A stretch of DNA of 44,822 bases from CAIZGX01 sp044354975 (GTDB lineage Bacteria > Bacteroidota > Bacteroidia > Flavobacteriales_D > Sanyastnellaceae). A program made the position numbers and the translations under genes. Below the pieces are notes generated by a model, which was given only the letters and a program-made list of their open reading frames with translations, did not search any database and was not told where the DNA came from. Numbering within the stretch: position 1 is the stretch's first letter; the number at the start of each line of letters is the position of its first letter. The stretch is taken from contig JBIKZA010000014.1 in the NCBI GenBank assembly GCA_044354975.1, forward strand, positions 1 through 44,822. The letters run 5' to 3'. Positions 14,575 to 23,004 of the stretch are shown one piece after another.

Positions 14575-15258
14575 ATGCAAAAACACATCCCTGCTTCAGT
14601 CTTTTCATTCTTGGAAGACTTGAATGAAAACAATAACCGAGAATGGTTTCTACTCAATAAAGAAAGGTATCAAGAGCAATACAATTCGGTTGCTTTGTTT
14701 GCAGATGAGTTGCTTTCGCAGATGAAACAATGCGACAACATTGAAACCGCAAGTGGTAAGAAGTCACTTTTCCGAATACACAAAGACGTACGTTTTTCAA
14801 AAGACAAGTCGCCATACAAAACCAACATTGGCGGAACGTTCACGCGTGCTACGAAAGAACTGCGAGGCGGTTATTACTTCCACATTGAACCTGGAAATTG
14901 TTTTTTAGGCGGAGGATTTTGGGGACCGTCTCCGGAAGATTTGAAACATATTCGACTTCAAATTGCAGCAGATCCCGAGCCTTTGAGAAACATTCTTTCA
15001 TCGAAAGAATTTATTTCCACTTTCGGGAAATTGGAAGGCGAACAACTCAAAACAGCTCCGAAAGGTTTCGACAAAGACCATCCTGCTATTGACCTCATCA
15101 ATTACAAGCAATTTTTACTTGTCAAGAAATTCACCGACAAACAAGCGCAATCGGAAACTTACTTGAAAAACGTGGTTTCTACCTTTCAAGCGATGCGTCC
15201 GTTTTTCGATTACATGAGTGAGATACTTACGACGGATTTGAATGGGGAAGCTCTTTGA
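14575..15258 (+). CDS. DUF2461 family protein
   Basis: The 227-residue length and pattern fit DUF2461 (TIGR02453): FSFLEDLNENNNREWFLLNKERYQEQY at the N-terminus, RIHKDVRFSKDKSPYKTN, YYFHIEPGNCFLGGGFWGPSPEDLKHIR, and GFDKDHPAIDLINYKQFLLVKKF. The family is widespread and its biochemical function is unknown. Divergent from the FGE-like gene. Hairpin array D begins within its TGA stop codon. Confidence 0.9.
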   Translation: MQKHIPASVFSFLEDLNENNNREWFLLNKERYQEQYNSVALFADELLSQMKQCDNIETASGKKSLFRIHKDVRFSKDKSPYKTNIGGTFTRATKELRGGYYFHIEPGNCFLGGGFWGPSPEDLKHIRLQIAADPEPLRNILSSKEFISTFGKLEGEQLKTAPKGFDKDHPAIDLINYKQFLLVKKFTDKQAQSETYLKNVVSTFQAMRPFFDYMSEILTTDLNGEAL

Positions 15259-15467
15259 ACTGCGTTATTGGAAAATCGAAGATTTTATTCCTACTACGTA
15301 ATGGGAAAATCGGAGATTTTATTCCTACTTTGTAATTGAGACTGTGTTGTTCAATCTTAACTTTTCTTCTCCTCTCTTAACTTTTCTTCTCCTCTCTTAA
15401 CTTTTCTTACCTTTCAAACATTCCTACTTCGTAATTGGAACTGTGTTGTTAAATAAACGTCGAAGAC
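15258..15467. repeat. Triloop hairpin array D, interrupted by a pyrimidine repeat
   Basis: In order: AAC-TGC-GTT (15258-15266, its first base is the last base of the TGA stop), AAAATC-GAA-GATTTT (15272-15286), TAC-TAC-GTA, AAAATC-GGA-GATTTT (15306-15320) and TAC-TTT-GTA. A pyrimidine-rich tandem repeat follows (15356-15410). The array then resumes with ATTCC, TAC-TTC-GTA (15425-15433), ATTGG, AAC-TGT-GTT and GTC-GAA-GAC (15459-15467). The repeat appears inserted within what was one array. Confidence 0.8.
15356..15410. repeat. 20-base pyrimidine-rich tandem repeat (2.75 copies)
   Basis: The unit CTTAACTTTTCTTCTCCTCT occurs at 15356-15375 and 15376-15395, followed by a partial third copy to about 15410. 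It interrupts array D. Its composition resembles the 45-base repeat coding in the anti-sigma gene at 37196-37375. Confidence 0.85.
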
Positions 15468-15547
15468 ATCCGTGTATTCACATTCGCTGAAAATGGCACA
15501 TCAAAAACATTAGGATATTATTAGAATAATATCATTATTATTTCACC
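15468..15547. other. Remainder of the 323-base gap before the 15582 lipoprotein gene
   Basis: No gene is seen. It is AT-rich, with a weak hairpin GTG-TATT-CAC followed by ATTC (15472-15485) that may be a decayed array unit, then the promoter region of the next gene. Confidence 0.4.
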
Positions 15548-15555
15548 TATTTTTG
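15548..15555 (+). promoter_or_regulatory. -7 element TATTTTTG
   Basis: Exact TAnnTTTG match 26 bases before the ATG at 15582. Confidence 0.4.
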
Positions 15556-15581
15556 AAGAACGAAACATTTTAAATACATCA

Positions 15582-16322
15582 ATGATGAAAAATTTTACCC
15601 GCTTATTCATATTGAGTTTACCAATACTATTTTCAAGTTGTGTGACCACATTTCAAGGGAATTTTTTCCAATCTGGATTTTCTATTAATGACAGTGATTT
15701 TAAAATAATTAGAACTGAAAAAGGAACAACAAAAGCAACATACATCTTTGGAATTGGAGGAAATTTGCATGACGGGTTGATCTTAGAAGCCAAACAAGAC
15801 CTCTATAAAAAATGTAAACTTGAGAAAAACCAACAAATCACGAATATTACAACTGACGTCAGAAACTCTAACATATTTTATCCTATCATTATAACCCAAA
15901 CAGTTACGATTTCAGCAGACATCATTGAGTTCTACCCAAGAAACTCAAACGGCATTGTGAGTATTTCTCTACCTCCTGCAACTAACACTGCACCTGAAAG
16001 CGTAACCGATAAAATTTCGACATCCGAGTTAATTGATGAAACAGAATCAGCTCTGGGTAAAAATTATGTTAACAAAACGCTCTTCGCCGTAAAAACTTCA
16101 AAAGAAGTTAAGGTTCTGAAATATAATTCTATGAATGATGTCAACATTGGAGATTATGTCAAAGTAAGCATTAGTCTTCTGGGATACACCCAAGTTGTTT
16201 ATGGACGAGTTGAACGTATCTCGAATAAATCGAAGATTGTTGTCGAGTTAGAACCAACCCCTGGAACCTTTTTACAAGAAGAACATCAATTCAATTCTTG
16301 TGAGAAAGTTATTGCCTGGTAA
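15582..16322 (+). CDS. Lipoprotein, DUF6567-like N-terminal half
   Basis: 246 residues. The lipoprotein signal ends at Cys20 (LFSSC). The first ~115 residues (FKIIRTEKGTTKATYIFGIGG, ILEAKQDLYKKCKLEKNQQITNITTDV, VTISADIIEF) recall DUF6567 lipoproteins of Bacteroidota. The C-terminal ~90 residues (FAVKTSKEVKVLKYNSMNDVNIGDYVKVS...YGRVERISNKSKIVVELE) form a separate beta-rich, possibly SH3-like domain. The function is unknown and the location should be periplasmic or outer-membrane. It ends convergently with the Gre-like gene, 12 bases from its restored stop. Confidence 0.75.
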   Translation: MMKNFTRLFILSLPILFSSCVTTFQGNFFQSGFSINDSDFKIIRTEKGTTKATYIFGIGGNLHDGLILEAKQDLYKKCKLEKNQQITNITTDVRNSNIFYPIIITQTVTISADIIEFYPRNSNGIVSISLPPATNTAPESVTDKISTSELIDETESALGKNYVNKTLFAVKTSKEVKVLKYNSMNDVNIGDYVKVSISLLGYTQVVYGRVERISNKSKIVVELEPTPGTFLQEEHQFNSCEKVIAW

Positions 16323-16334
16323 TAACGAAGTCTC

Positions 16335-16788
16335 TTACCAAATCTGAACAACCTCCCCCTTCCTTCCATTCCACTGAAAGTCTTCACCTGCTTGCTTTCC
16401 AAGTAGCGCTTGACCAATGGGGGGAAGCAGCGCTAATGATGAAACAATCTCCTGATGGTGTGGTGAGTTTTCCGAGAGAGGTAATGATGTAGAACCAACC
16501 TGCACTGGTCTCAACCAAGGATCCAGCGCGGACTTCTTGGGATATTGAAATTTTCGAAGGATTAAAACGTTCTACTTCTTCGCTCCTGCGATTGTGCTCT
16601 TGCATCTGCTTTCCCATCTTCTCCAATTCCAAATGCACCTGCGCCGCCGCTGTCTCGTGCTTATCTCCAGCGGAACTCTTCCCCTCTTGCTTATTCGATT
16701 CCATTAATTCATTCCAAGCCACTTGCATCTCTGCTCCTCGCTCTTGAATCACCTTCACCACAGCTTCATATATCTCTGTCTTATTCAT
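16335..16788 (-). pseudogene. Gre-like transcription factor with a frameshift at a G6 run
   Basis: The intact frame (16384-16788) encodes 134 residues: an N-terminal coiled-coil (EIYEAVVKVIQERGAEMQ...SSAGDKHETAAAQVHLELEKMGKQMQ) and most of a GreA/GreB-type C-terminal domain, then turns into unrelated residues after SAASP. Removing one base from the C6 run (plus strand G6, 16419-16424) restores IGQALLGKQAGEDFQWNGRKG and a stop at 16335-16337, giving a normal ~150-residue product. Gre factors help RNA polymerase escape backtracked states; this Bacteroidota subfamily is, to my knowledge, often mislabelled as 3-oxoacyl-ACP synthase. The shift could be a sequencing error, a true mutation, or slippage-based switching. 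Confidence 0.88.
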
Positions 16789-16818
16789 TTCAATTCAAAC
16801 AAATCAATCTTAATAATC

Positions 16819-16886
16819 GTCGTAGACCCTCGCAACGAAGTTGCCCTCGTTGAAAACCCTCGCACAGCAATGTACCCTCGCGAAGC
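16819..16886. repeat. Triloop hairpin array E (CCTC linkers)
   Basis: In order: GTC-GTA-GAC (16819-16827), GCAAC-GAA-GTTGC (16832-16844), GTT-GAA-AAC (16849-16857), a decayed unit GCACAGCAATGTAC, and GC-GAA-GC (16880-16886), each separated by CCTC. The array lies 3' of the minus-strand gene ending at 16902, whose end joins a further pairing CTTGGT/ACCAAG (16887-16909). On the gene's own strand the linkers read GAGG. Confidence 0.8.
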
Positions 16887-16901
16887 CTTGGTTGCTTCAA
16901 A

Positions 16902-17792
16902 TTACCAAGTGAACTTAATGCCAACACAATTCTGCATACTCGGATAAACATAAGTCTTCGTTTCAGGAATACTTAATACCGAAATCGTCGGACGCAATTC
17001 GAAAAACAAATGCATCTTCTTCATGACTTCGTTCTTCTTTCCTAAACGAAAATCTACCCCAATAGGAACATACAAAGCAGCCATGTAGCCCATCTTATTC
17101 TGATAAACCTGACGATTAACATTCAGCGCATTGTATACAGACTGAGTTGAAATGTAATTGTCATTGGTATCTGTTATTTGCTCTGAATCCCAGGAGTGCG
17201 AGTGAATCTCTGTCCGCGGTGCAAGCGTAATTCCGAAGTTCAATCCAACCCCTGAATAAAAGGAGAATCTTTTCGAAACATCCGTAGATGCCAAATAAGC
17301 AAAATCCAATTTCACCGCAGTAGCCATGTAATTGCTAAACGTAAAATCGCGATGAGTGGAATCTACAAATCCATAGATGCTGCCATTCGCTGAAGACACC
17401 AACGTATCTATTCTTGTCGTAAAAGAATTAGACGTGTTGTAGATGGAAGCGCTGATTCCCTGCGCCGATATCCCTGCGCGGAAAGTGCGATTCTTATTGT
17501 ACTCTCCTGATAATCCGTTTTTCTTTAACGGATGAAAGGCCACGTTGATATTTAATGTTGGTGCATCCCAACCAAACTGAGTGGTGTAAGGCGTTGAATT
17601 CAAAGGTATCTGTGCCCCTGGGGCAAGAACGTTGAATTCATTCTGATTTATGTTTAAAGGCGCCAACGAGCGATCACCTCCAAAAGAAAGTTGAAAGTGT
17701 GAAATTTTGTATTTTGATTTTTTAATTTCTTGCGCTGAAACAACAAAGCAAGAAGAAACTGATAACACCGCGAGGAAAAATATTCTTTTCAT
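16902..17792 (-). CDS. Outer-membrane-type protein, unknown function
   Basis: 296 residues with a signal peptide (cleavage near VVSAQ). The mature part has many alternating strands rich in aromatic residues (FHPLKKNGLSGEYNKNRTFRAGIS, YSGVGLNFGITLAPRTEI, AALYVPIGVDFRLGKK, FFELRPTISVL) and ends GIKFTW with a terminal aromatic residue, all typical of an 8-12-stranded outer-membrane barrel. No specific family is recognised. Array E lies directly downstream. No exact -7 element is close to the ATG. Confidence 0.72.
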   Translation of the reverse strand: MKRIFFLAVLSVSSCFVVSAQEIKKSKYKISHFQLSFGGDRSLAPLNINQNEFNVLAPGAQIPLNSTPYTTQFGWDAPTLNINVAFHPLKKNGLSGEYNKNRTFRAGISAQGISASIYNTSNSFTTRIDTLVSSANGSIYGFVDSTHRDFTFSNYMATAVKLDFAYLASTDVSKRFSFYSGVGLNFGITLAPRTEIHSHSWDSEQITDTNDNYISTQSVYNALNVNRQVYQNKMGYMAALYVPIGVDFRLGKKNEVMKKMHLFFELRPTISVLSIPETKTYVYPSMQNCVGIKFTW

Positions 17793-17896
17793 AATAAATT
17801 TTAGTTACGGCCTACAAACAGCCCTTTTCTACAATTATTGTCCAAATATGCACTATTTTCTTAGACAATAGATTCAAGATTATTCTGAATATTGCA

Positions 17897-17904
17897 TATA
17901 TTCG
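17897..17904 (+). promoter_or_regulatory. -7 element TATATTCG
   Basis: TAnnTTCG match ending 15 bases before the kinase ATG at 17920. Confidence 0.45.
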
Positions 17905-17919
17905 TATAAATTAAATCGA

Positions 17920-19668
17920 ATGCAGGGAGATAATCAAAGCATTGCATTTTACAAGGAGTTCAATAACCTTCTCGTTACTTGTACTTCGTTGATTATCCAA
18001 TCTTCTCCTGATGATTTTTATAAATCAATGAATGCTCTGCTCGAAAAAATTGGGGAGTTCTCGAATGTTGATAGAGCCTATTATTTTGAATTCAATTATG
18101 ATGAAAGTTCTTGCTCAAATGTTAACGAATGGTGCAAGAAAAATGTCAGTCCACAAATTGATGAACTTCAAAATATCCCAATAGAACTTTTTCCAAACTG
18201 GACAAACTGTATGCTCAAAGGTGATGAGGTATACATTGACAACCTTAGTACTTTAGATCCAACGTGGGCGCCAGAGAAAGAAATACTTGAACCTCAAGGA
18301 ATACAGTCCTTGCTTTCTATTCCCGTGCGCGAAAGTGAACATCTTTTTGGATTTATTGGATTTGATGCTGTTGAAGAACGCATCTTATGGAATGACTCTT
18401 CCAGGCACCTCTTAAGAATTTTGGGTGATAATATCGGTTCTGTCATAAGACGAAACTTACAAAACAAAGAGCTTTTAAAAAAGCAGATGCTCGCGGAAGA
18501 GCTTGTTGAAAAGGCGAACATAGCGAATAAAACAAAATCAGACTTCCTCGCAAACGTATCTCATGAAATAAGAACACCACTCAACGGAGTAATTGGCTTC
18601 AGCGATTTGCTCAAGGCAACGAATCTAGATTCAACACAAGAGGAATATGTAAAGAACTTAAACATATCAGCCAAAATCCTACTTGACTTAATCAATCAAA
18701 TTTTAGACTTTAGTAAAATTGATGCCGGAAAAATGGCTCTTAATATCGAAGCTTCCGACATTCGAAACCTTACTGAAAATATTGTGTCTATTATTCGTCC
18801 GCAGGCCCAGTCTAAAGGAGTAAAATTGAATTTGTATGTTGAAGAGAATTTCCCGAAGTACATTAGAGTAGACGCCCTTCGTTTGCAACAGGTAATCATT
18901 AACCTTGTCAATAACGCTGTGAAATTTACCGCCCTTGGTGAAATTTCTGTGAATATTACAAAAATCAAATCGTCTATCGATAAAGCAACTATCCGAATCG
19001 CAGTTTCAGATACAGGTATTGGAATTTCTGAAGAACAAAAAAATCACATATTCCAAGTTTTTGGACAAGCAGACTCATCAACGTCGAAAAAATATGGAGG
19101 ATCAGGATTAGGTCTTGTCATTTCAAACAAAATTCTCAATCTCATGAACAGTGAGATTCAATTTGAGAGTGAATTTGGAAAGGGATCTGTCTTTTATTTT
19201 GATCTTGAAATTCCGACCGACATTCCAGACGACATTATACAGCGCTCTGAACTTGAAGAAACTATTGATAGCAATAGTAACAAAGGAAACAAATCCTTTT
19301 CAGGTAAATCTATCTTAATCGTTGAGGACAACGATTTGAATATGATACTCATTCGCGTGCTCATTCAGGAGTTTTCCAAAGAAATCTATCTACTCGAGGC
19401 GAAAAGTGGATTTGAAGCAATAAATATGGTGGAAAACTTCAGACCTGATTTAATCCTAATGGATATTCAAATGGCTGAAATGGACGGAAAAGAAGCTTGT
19501 CGAAGAATTCGATCTAAAGGATACGTTAAGCCGATATTAGCGTGTACAGCTAGTGTGGCGGAGGGTGAGGAAGAAAACTGTTTAGAAGCAGGAATGAACG
19601 GATACATGACTAAACCAATCGATAAAGCAACGTTCTTCCAATTAATAAACAATCACATCAACTCTTAG
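17920..19668 (+). CDS. Soluble hybrid histidine kinase (GAF-HisKA-HATPase-REC)
   Basis: 582 residues without membrane segments, so it senses in the cytoplasm. Residues ~20-180 are a GAF-type sensor domain, a short coiled-coil follows, and HisKA carries the phospho-acceptor His215 in NVSHEIRTPLNG. The HATPase domain has the N box (NLVNNAVKF, ~328-336), DTGIGI (364-369) and GGSGLGL (393-399). A receiver domain (~463-580) has VEDND, phospho-acceptor Asp515 in LMDIQM and Lys565 in MTKPID. All key residues are intact. No separate response regulator gene is adjacent, so output probably passes to a phosphotransfer protein elsewhere. It overlaps the convergent TPR gene by 4 bases (TTAG). Confidence 0.95.
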   Translation: MQGDNQSIAFYKEFNNLLVTCTSLIIQSSPDDFYKSMNALLEKIGEFSNVDRAYYFEFNYDESSCSNVNEWCKKNVSPQIDELQNIPIELFPNWTNCMLKGDEVYIDNLSTLDPTWAPEKEILEPQGIQSLLSIPVRESEHLFGFIGFDAVEERILWNDSSRHLLRILGDNIGSVIRRNLQNKELLKKQMLAEELVEKANIANKTKSDFLANVSHEIRTPLNGVIGFSDLLKATNLDSTQEEYVKNLNISAKILLDLINQILDFSKIDAGKMALNIEASDIRNLTENIVSIIRPQAQSKGVKLNLYVEENFPKYIRVDALRLQQVIINLVNNAVKFTALGEISVNITKIKSSIDKATIRIAVSDTGIGISEEQKNHIFQVFGQADSSTSKKYGGSGLGLVISNKILNLMNSEIQFESEFGKGSVFYFDLEIPTDIPDDIIQRSELEETIDSNSNKGNKSFSGKSILIVEDNDLNMILIRVLIQEFSKEIYLLEAKSGFEAINMVENFRPDLILMDIQMAEMDGKEACRRIRSKGYVKPILACTASVAEGEEENCLEAGMNGYMTKPIDKATFFQLINNHINS

Positions 19669-20192
19669 CGACGAACCATCTTCGGACTCGCATTCAACAT
19701 CTTCTTCACTTGCTTAAGGTCGTTCTTCAAATATCCTTTTGAATCCAACGCTTCAGCTTTTTTCAAATGCATGGTCGCTGTCATCTTATCGTTCTTATTT
19801 CCAGATAAAACAGCCAAATTCAAATACACAGCGGCTTTGTCAACGTCTTTCTTCAAACCTAAACGCAACGCTTCTTTGAACAAACGCTCGCTCTCAGAGA
19901 ACTTGTTCGTTTGAACATCCATAGATCCTTTGATGAAAAAGTAATATCCACGTTGATTCTTCCACAATTGATTCACCTTGATGCGCTCTAACCATTTGCG
20001 AGCTTTTTCAATTTTCTGAACTTGCATGTAGTAAAACACCAAAATCATTCGCACACTGCGCGTGCACATGAAAACCAATACCGCAGATGGAATAATCATG
20101 GCAATTCCACGCCCCCAATATCCGTCACTGAACAAAAGAATGGTCATAAACACGCTCGACAGCGCAAACAAAAACTTTATAGCATGATTCAT
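19665..20192 (-). CDS. Membrane protein with TPR-like repeats
   Basis: 175 residues from the ATG at 20192; a longer open frame begins at 20228 but a promoter element lies between. Two hydrophobic segments near the N-terminus (IKFLFALSSVFMTILLF and IAMIIPSAVLVFMCT) should anchor it. They are followed by helical pairs with TPR character (ARKWLERIKVNQLWKNQRGYYFFIKGSMDVQTNKFSESERLFKEALRLG, AAVYLNLAVLSGNKNDKMTATMHLKKAEALD). It is probably a scaffolding membrane protein; the partner is unknown. Confidence 0.75.
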   Translation of the reverse strand: MNHAIKFLFALSSVFMTILLFSDGYWGRGIAMIIPSAVLVFMCTRSVRMILVFYYMQVQKIEKARKWLERIKVNQLWKNQRGYYFFIKGSMDVQTNKFSESERLFKEALRLGLKKDVDKAAVYLNLAVLSGNKNDKMTATMHLKKAEALDSKGYLKNDLKQVKKMLNASPKMVRR

Positions 20193-20210
20193 AATTCTAT
20201 GTTTGAAGTG

Positions 20211-20218
20211 CAAATGTA
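20211..20218 (-). promoter_or_regulatory. -7 element TACATTTG
   Basis: Exact TAnnTTTG match on the minus strand, 18 bases before the ATG at 20192. It faces a plus-strand element at 20234. Confidence 0.5.
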
Positions 20219-20233
20219 CGAAACACATTGAAG

Positions 20234-20241
20234 TATATTCG
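20234..20241 (+). promoter_or_regulatory. -7 element TATATTCG
   Basis: TAnnTTCG match 25 bases before the TonB receptor ATG at 20267. With the minus-strand element it forms a compact divergent promoter pair. Confidence 0.45.
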
Positions 20242-20266
20242 CACAGCTGATTTTTATTCGAAAACC

Positions 20267-22168
20267 ATGAAAATGAAACAACTTTTTTTAGCCTTGTTCG
20301 CTACGTCCACTGCATTGAATTCTTGGGCACAGCCTGATTCTATCAAAGTCATCGAAGGTATTCAACCACCTAGACCTTATGTTATTCCTAAACCATATAT
20401 AAACCTTCCTTCGATTGAAACCTACGTCCTCATTGGGACGAGTATTCAAGAGAAACGTTTGAACGGCAATTACGGACGCGATGTTCAAGTGATAACGAAG
20501 AAAGACATTCAGTCCCTTCCTGTTCGAAGTGTGAACGAACTGTTGGGGTATGTATCTGGACTAGACATTCGCGAGCGTGGGCCGTTCGGGGCGCAGGCAG
20601 ACCTTTCCATGATGGGTGCAGGATTCGAACAATGCCTTATTTTGATTAACGGAGTTCCCATGCGCGATCCGCAAACCGGACACCACATGCTGAACCTTCC
20701 CGTTGACCTCTCGCAAATTGAACGGATTGAAGTCATGAACGGAACGGCCGGAAGAATCTACGGTTCGAACGCCTTGGCCGGAGCGATTAACATCATCACT
20801 TCAGCTCCTAAATCCGGGACTTCATTCGTTGAAACCTTCAACGCCACAGCCTCTTCGCAAGAAGGTTTTGTTGCCAACGGTATTCAAGCCATGGCCGCCT
20901 TCGGAAAAAACAGATCGCAACACAGCGTTTCAATGGGTCAATTCAAAACCAACGGATACCGCTACAATTCAGCAAATGACCAACAACGCATTAGCTACCT
21001 CGGGCATTACCAGTTGAAACGTAACAACACGTTGGACATCATGGCTGGACATTTTAAAAACAGCTTTGGAGCTAACGGCTATTATGCTTATCCGTATGAC
21101 AAAGACGCGGTTGAAGAGGTGAACACTTCATTTGTTTCAGCAAAAGCAAATATTGTAGATGCAAAAAACATCTGGACGTTTAAACCCATTGTATACGCAC
21201 GTTTCAACAAAGATCATTACTTGCTTATTGAAGACAACCCGAGCTATTACGAAAACACGCACAACAGTGCAGCCGCCGGCCTTGAATTACACGCGACCCG
21301 CTCTAACAAATTCGGCCAGTTCGGTATTGGTGCTGAAGCGAGAACTGAAATGATACGAAGCACCAATCTTGGAGATCGTAACCGTTCCTTCTATAATATT
21401 TACGGAGAAGAGCGCTTTATGCTTGGGAAATTCAATACCACACTCGGTGTGAATGCGCAGTACAACACTGCCAATGGGGTAAGCTTCTTTCCAGGAATCG
21501 AGACCATTCGTCACTTCACAAACAAGTCTGCCATCTTCGCAAATGTTGGAACTGGCAATCGACTTCCTTCCTACACTGAATTGTATTACTCGGATCGTGC
21601 GAACACCGGAAACGATTCGCTCTTAGGAGAAAAAGCGCGCAACGTAGAGGTGGGTTTCAAGAAATTCGGAAAGTTGAATTTCACCGCAAGCGGATTTTAT
21701 CGTAGCGTATACAACGCCATCAACTACACGCGTGAAAACGACTTAGACAAATGGACTCCTTCCAACTTCACAACCGTGAATTTCTTGGGAGTGAACGCCA
21801 ATTTGCATTGGCAAGTAGGCGACAGCACATCTTTAAAGTTGAATTACACTTACCTCGATGCACAGCTCGGTACCGAAAACGATGTTCAAAGCAAATATGC
21901 CTTGTATCACGCAAGACACCGCATTACTTTTCAATACCGTCAACAAATCACAAACACATTCAGCACAAACATGACCGTTCGCTATACCGAACGTTTCACT
22001 GGAACAAACTATACAGTCCTTGATTTCCGTGGCATGTGGAAGCTGAATGAAAACATCACTATGAATTTCGATGTGACGAATTTGCTTGACAGAAAATACA
22101 TTGATCAAGGGTACATTGAAATGCCTGGACGTTGGTTCCGTGTTGGATTCCGCTTCAACATAAACTAA
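20267..22168 (+). CDS. TonB-dependent outer-membrane receptor (BtuB/CirA-like)
   Basis: 633 residues from the ATG at 20267, where a signal peptide ends near NSWAQ. The plug domain follows (QVITKKDIQSLPVRSVNELLGYVSGLDIRERG, MMGAGFEQCLILINGVPMRD, IERIEVMNGTAGRIYGSNALAGAINII). The rest is a 22-strand-type barrel ending GRWFRVGFRFNIN, with MNFDVTNLLDRKYIDQGYIEMPGRWF typical of the last strands. It lacks the N-terminal carboxypeptidase-like domain of SusC-type receptors. Such receptors import siderophores, cobalamin or similar; the substrate cannot be read from sequence. A CpsB-like gene follows 46 bases later. Confidence 0.93.
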   Translation: MKMKQLFLALFATSTALNSWAQPDSIKVIEGIQPPRPYVIPKPYINLPSIETYVLIGTSIQEKRLNGNYGRDVQVITKKDIQSLPVRSVNELLGYVSGLDIRERGPFGAQADLSMMGAGFEQCLILINGVPMRDPQTGHHMLNLPVDLSQIERIEVMNGTAGRIYGSNALAGAINIITSAPKSGTSFVETFNATASSQEGFVANGIQAMAAFGKNRSQHSVSMGQFKTNGYRYNSANDQQRISYLGHYQLKRNNTLDIMAGHFKNSFGANGYYAYPYDKDAVEEVNTSFVSAKANIVDAKNIWTFKPIVYARFNKDHYLLIEDNPSYYENTHNSAAAGLELHATRSNKFGQFGIGAEARTEMIRSTNLGDRNRSFYNIYGEERFMLGKFNTTLGVNAQYNTANGVSFFPGIETIRHFTNKSAIFANVGTGNRLPSYTELYYSDRANTGNDSLLGEKARNVEVGFKKFGKLNFTASGFYRSVYNAINYTRENDLDKWTPSNFTTVNFLGVNANLHWQVGDSTSLKLNYTYLDAQLGTENDVQSKYALYHARHRITFQYRQQITNTFSTNMTVRYTERFTGTNYTVLDFRGMWKLNENITMNFDVTNLLDRKYIDQGYIEMPGRWFRVGFRFNIN

Positions 22169-22214
22169 AACAACCCCTGCGATTGAGTTATCTTAGCGAG
22201 TAATAATTAGAAAA

Positions 22215-22967
22215 ATGTCGGCATTCGGAAACCTTTTCAAAAAGAAAAATCCTCAATTGGATGAAGCACTAAGCTTCTCTCCTATTGTTGCCGATATGCA
22301 CAGCCATTTGCTTCCGGGAATTGACGATGGTTCTGTGGACATGGAAAATTCCATTGAACTCATTTCAGCATTGCACAGCATGGGCTACAAAAAGCTCATT
22401 ACCACTCCGCATATTTTCTGGGACATGTATAAAAACACGACCGAAATTATTCGTGAAAAGGAAGCCCTGGTTAAAGCGGAATTGTTAGCTCGCGGAATTG
22501 ATGTTGAATTTCAAGCTGCTGCAGAATACTACGTAGATGAGCACTTTGAAGAGTTGATTGCCAAAGATGACATCCTCAGTTTCGGAGATAAATACGTGTT
22601 GTTTGAATTGTCGTTCGACACCGAACAAATCAATTACAAGCGTGCTGTTTTCAATCTGCAATTGAACGGATACAAGCCTATTCTCGCTCATCCAGAACGT
22701 TACGAATATTGGCACACCAACTTCTCGAAATACGAGGAAGTTGCAGATCGGGGCATTCATATTCAGATTAACACGAACTGCTTAACCGGTCATTATGGAC
22801 CTGGGGTGAAACGCATTTCAGAACGCTTGATTGAAGCTGACTTGGTCGATTTCATTGGTACCGACACGCACCACGTAGGACATTTGAATTTATTGGAAGC
22901 CACTCGACGTTCTCCCCTTCTAAAAAAACTTATTGAATCTGGAAGACTTCTCAATTCAAAATTGTAA
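22215..22967 (+). CDS. CpsB/CapC-type PHP-domain tyrosine phosphatase
   Basis: 250 residues. The PHP-domain metal ligands are visible: DMHSHLLPGIDDG (27-39), ITTPHIF, LAHPERY and GTDTHHV. This is the manganese-dependent protein-tyrosine phosphatase family (CpsB/YwqE) that dephosphorylates the bacterial tyrosine kinases controlling capsule or exopolysaccharide export. No partner kinase or capsule genes lie in the window, so the substrate is inferred from the family. It ends convergently with the FecA-like receptor gene, 37 bases away, with only a weak 7-bp hairpin between. Confidence 0.92.
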   Translation: MSAFGNLFKKKNPQLDEALSFSPIVADMHSHLLPGIDDGSVDMENSIELISALHSMGYKKLITTPHIFWDMYKNTTEIIREKEALVKAELLARGIDVEFQAAAEYYVDEHFEELIAKDDILSFGDKYVLFELSFDTEQINYKRAVFNLQLNGYKPILAHPERYEYWHTNFSKYEEVADRGIHIQINTNCLTGHYGPGVKRISERLIEADLVDFIGTDTHHVGHLNLLEATRRSPLLKKLIESGRLLNSKL

Positions 22968-23004
22968 CAAACATTATTCTATTGTACATCAGATTAATCT
23001 AAAA

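Noticed and set aside
7375..16788. Insertion sequence or integrated element
   Set aside because: No transposase, integrase, terminal inverted repeats or target duplications were found despite the accessory character of the genes.
22968..23004. Terminator between the CpsB-like and FecA-like genes
   Set aside because: Only a 7-bp AT-rich stem with a 12-base loop is present, too weak to call.
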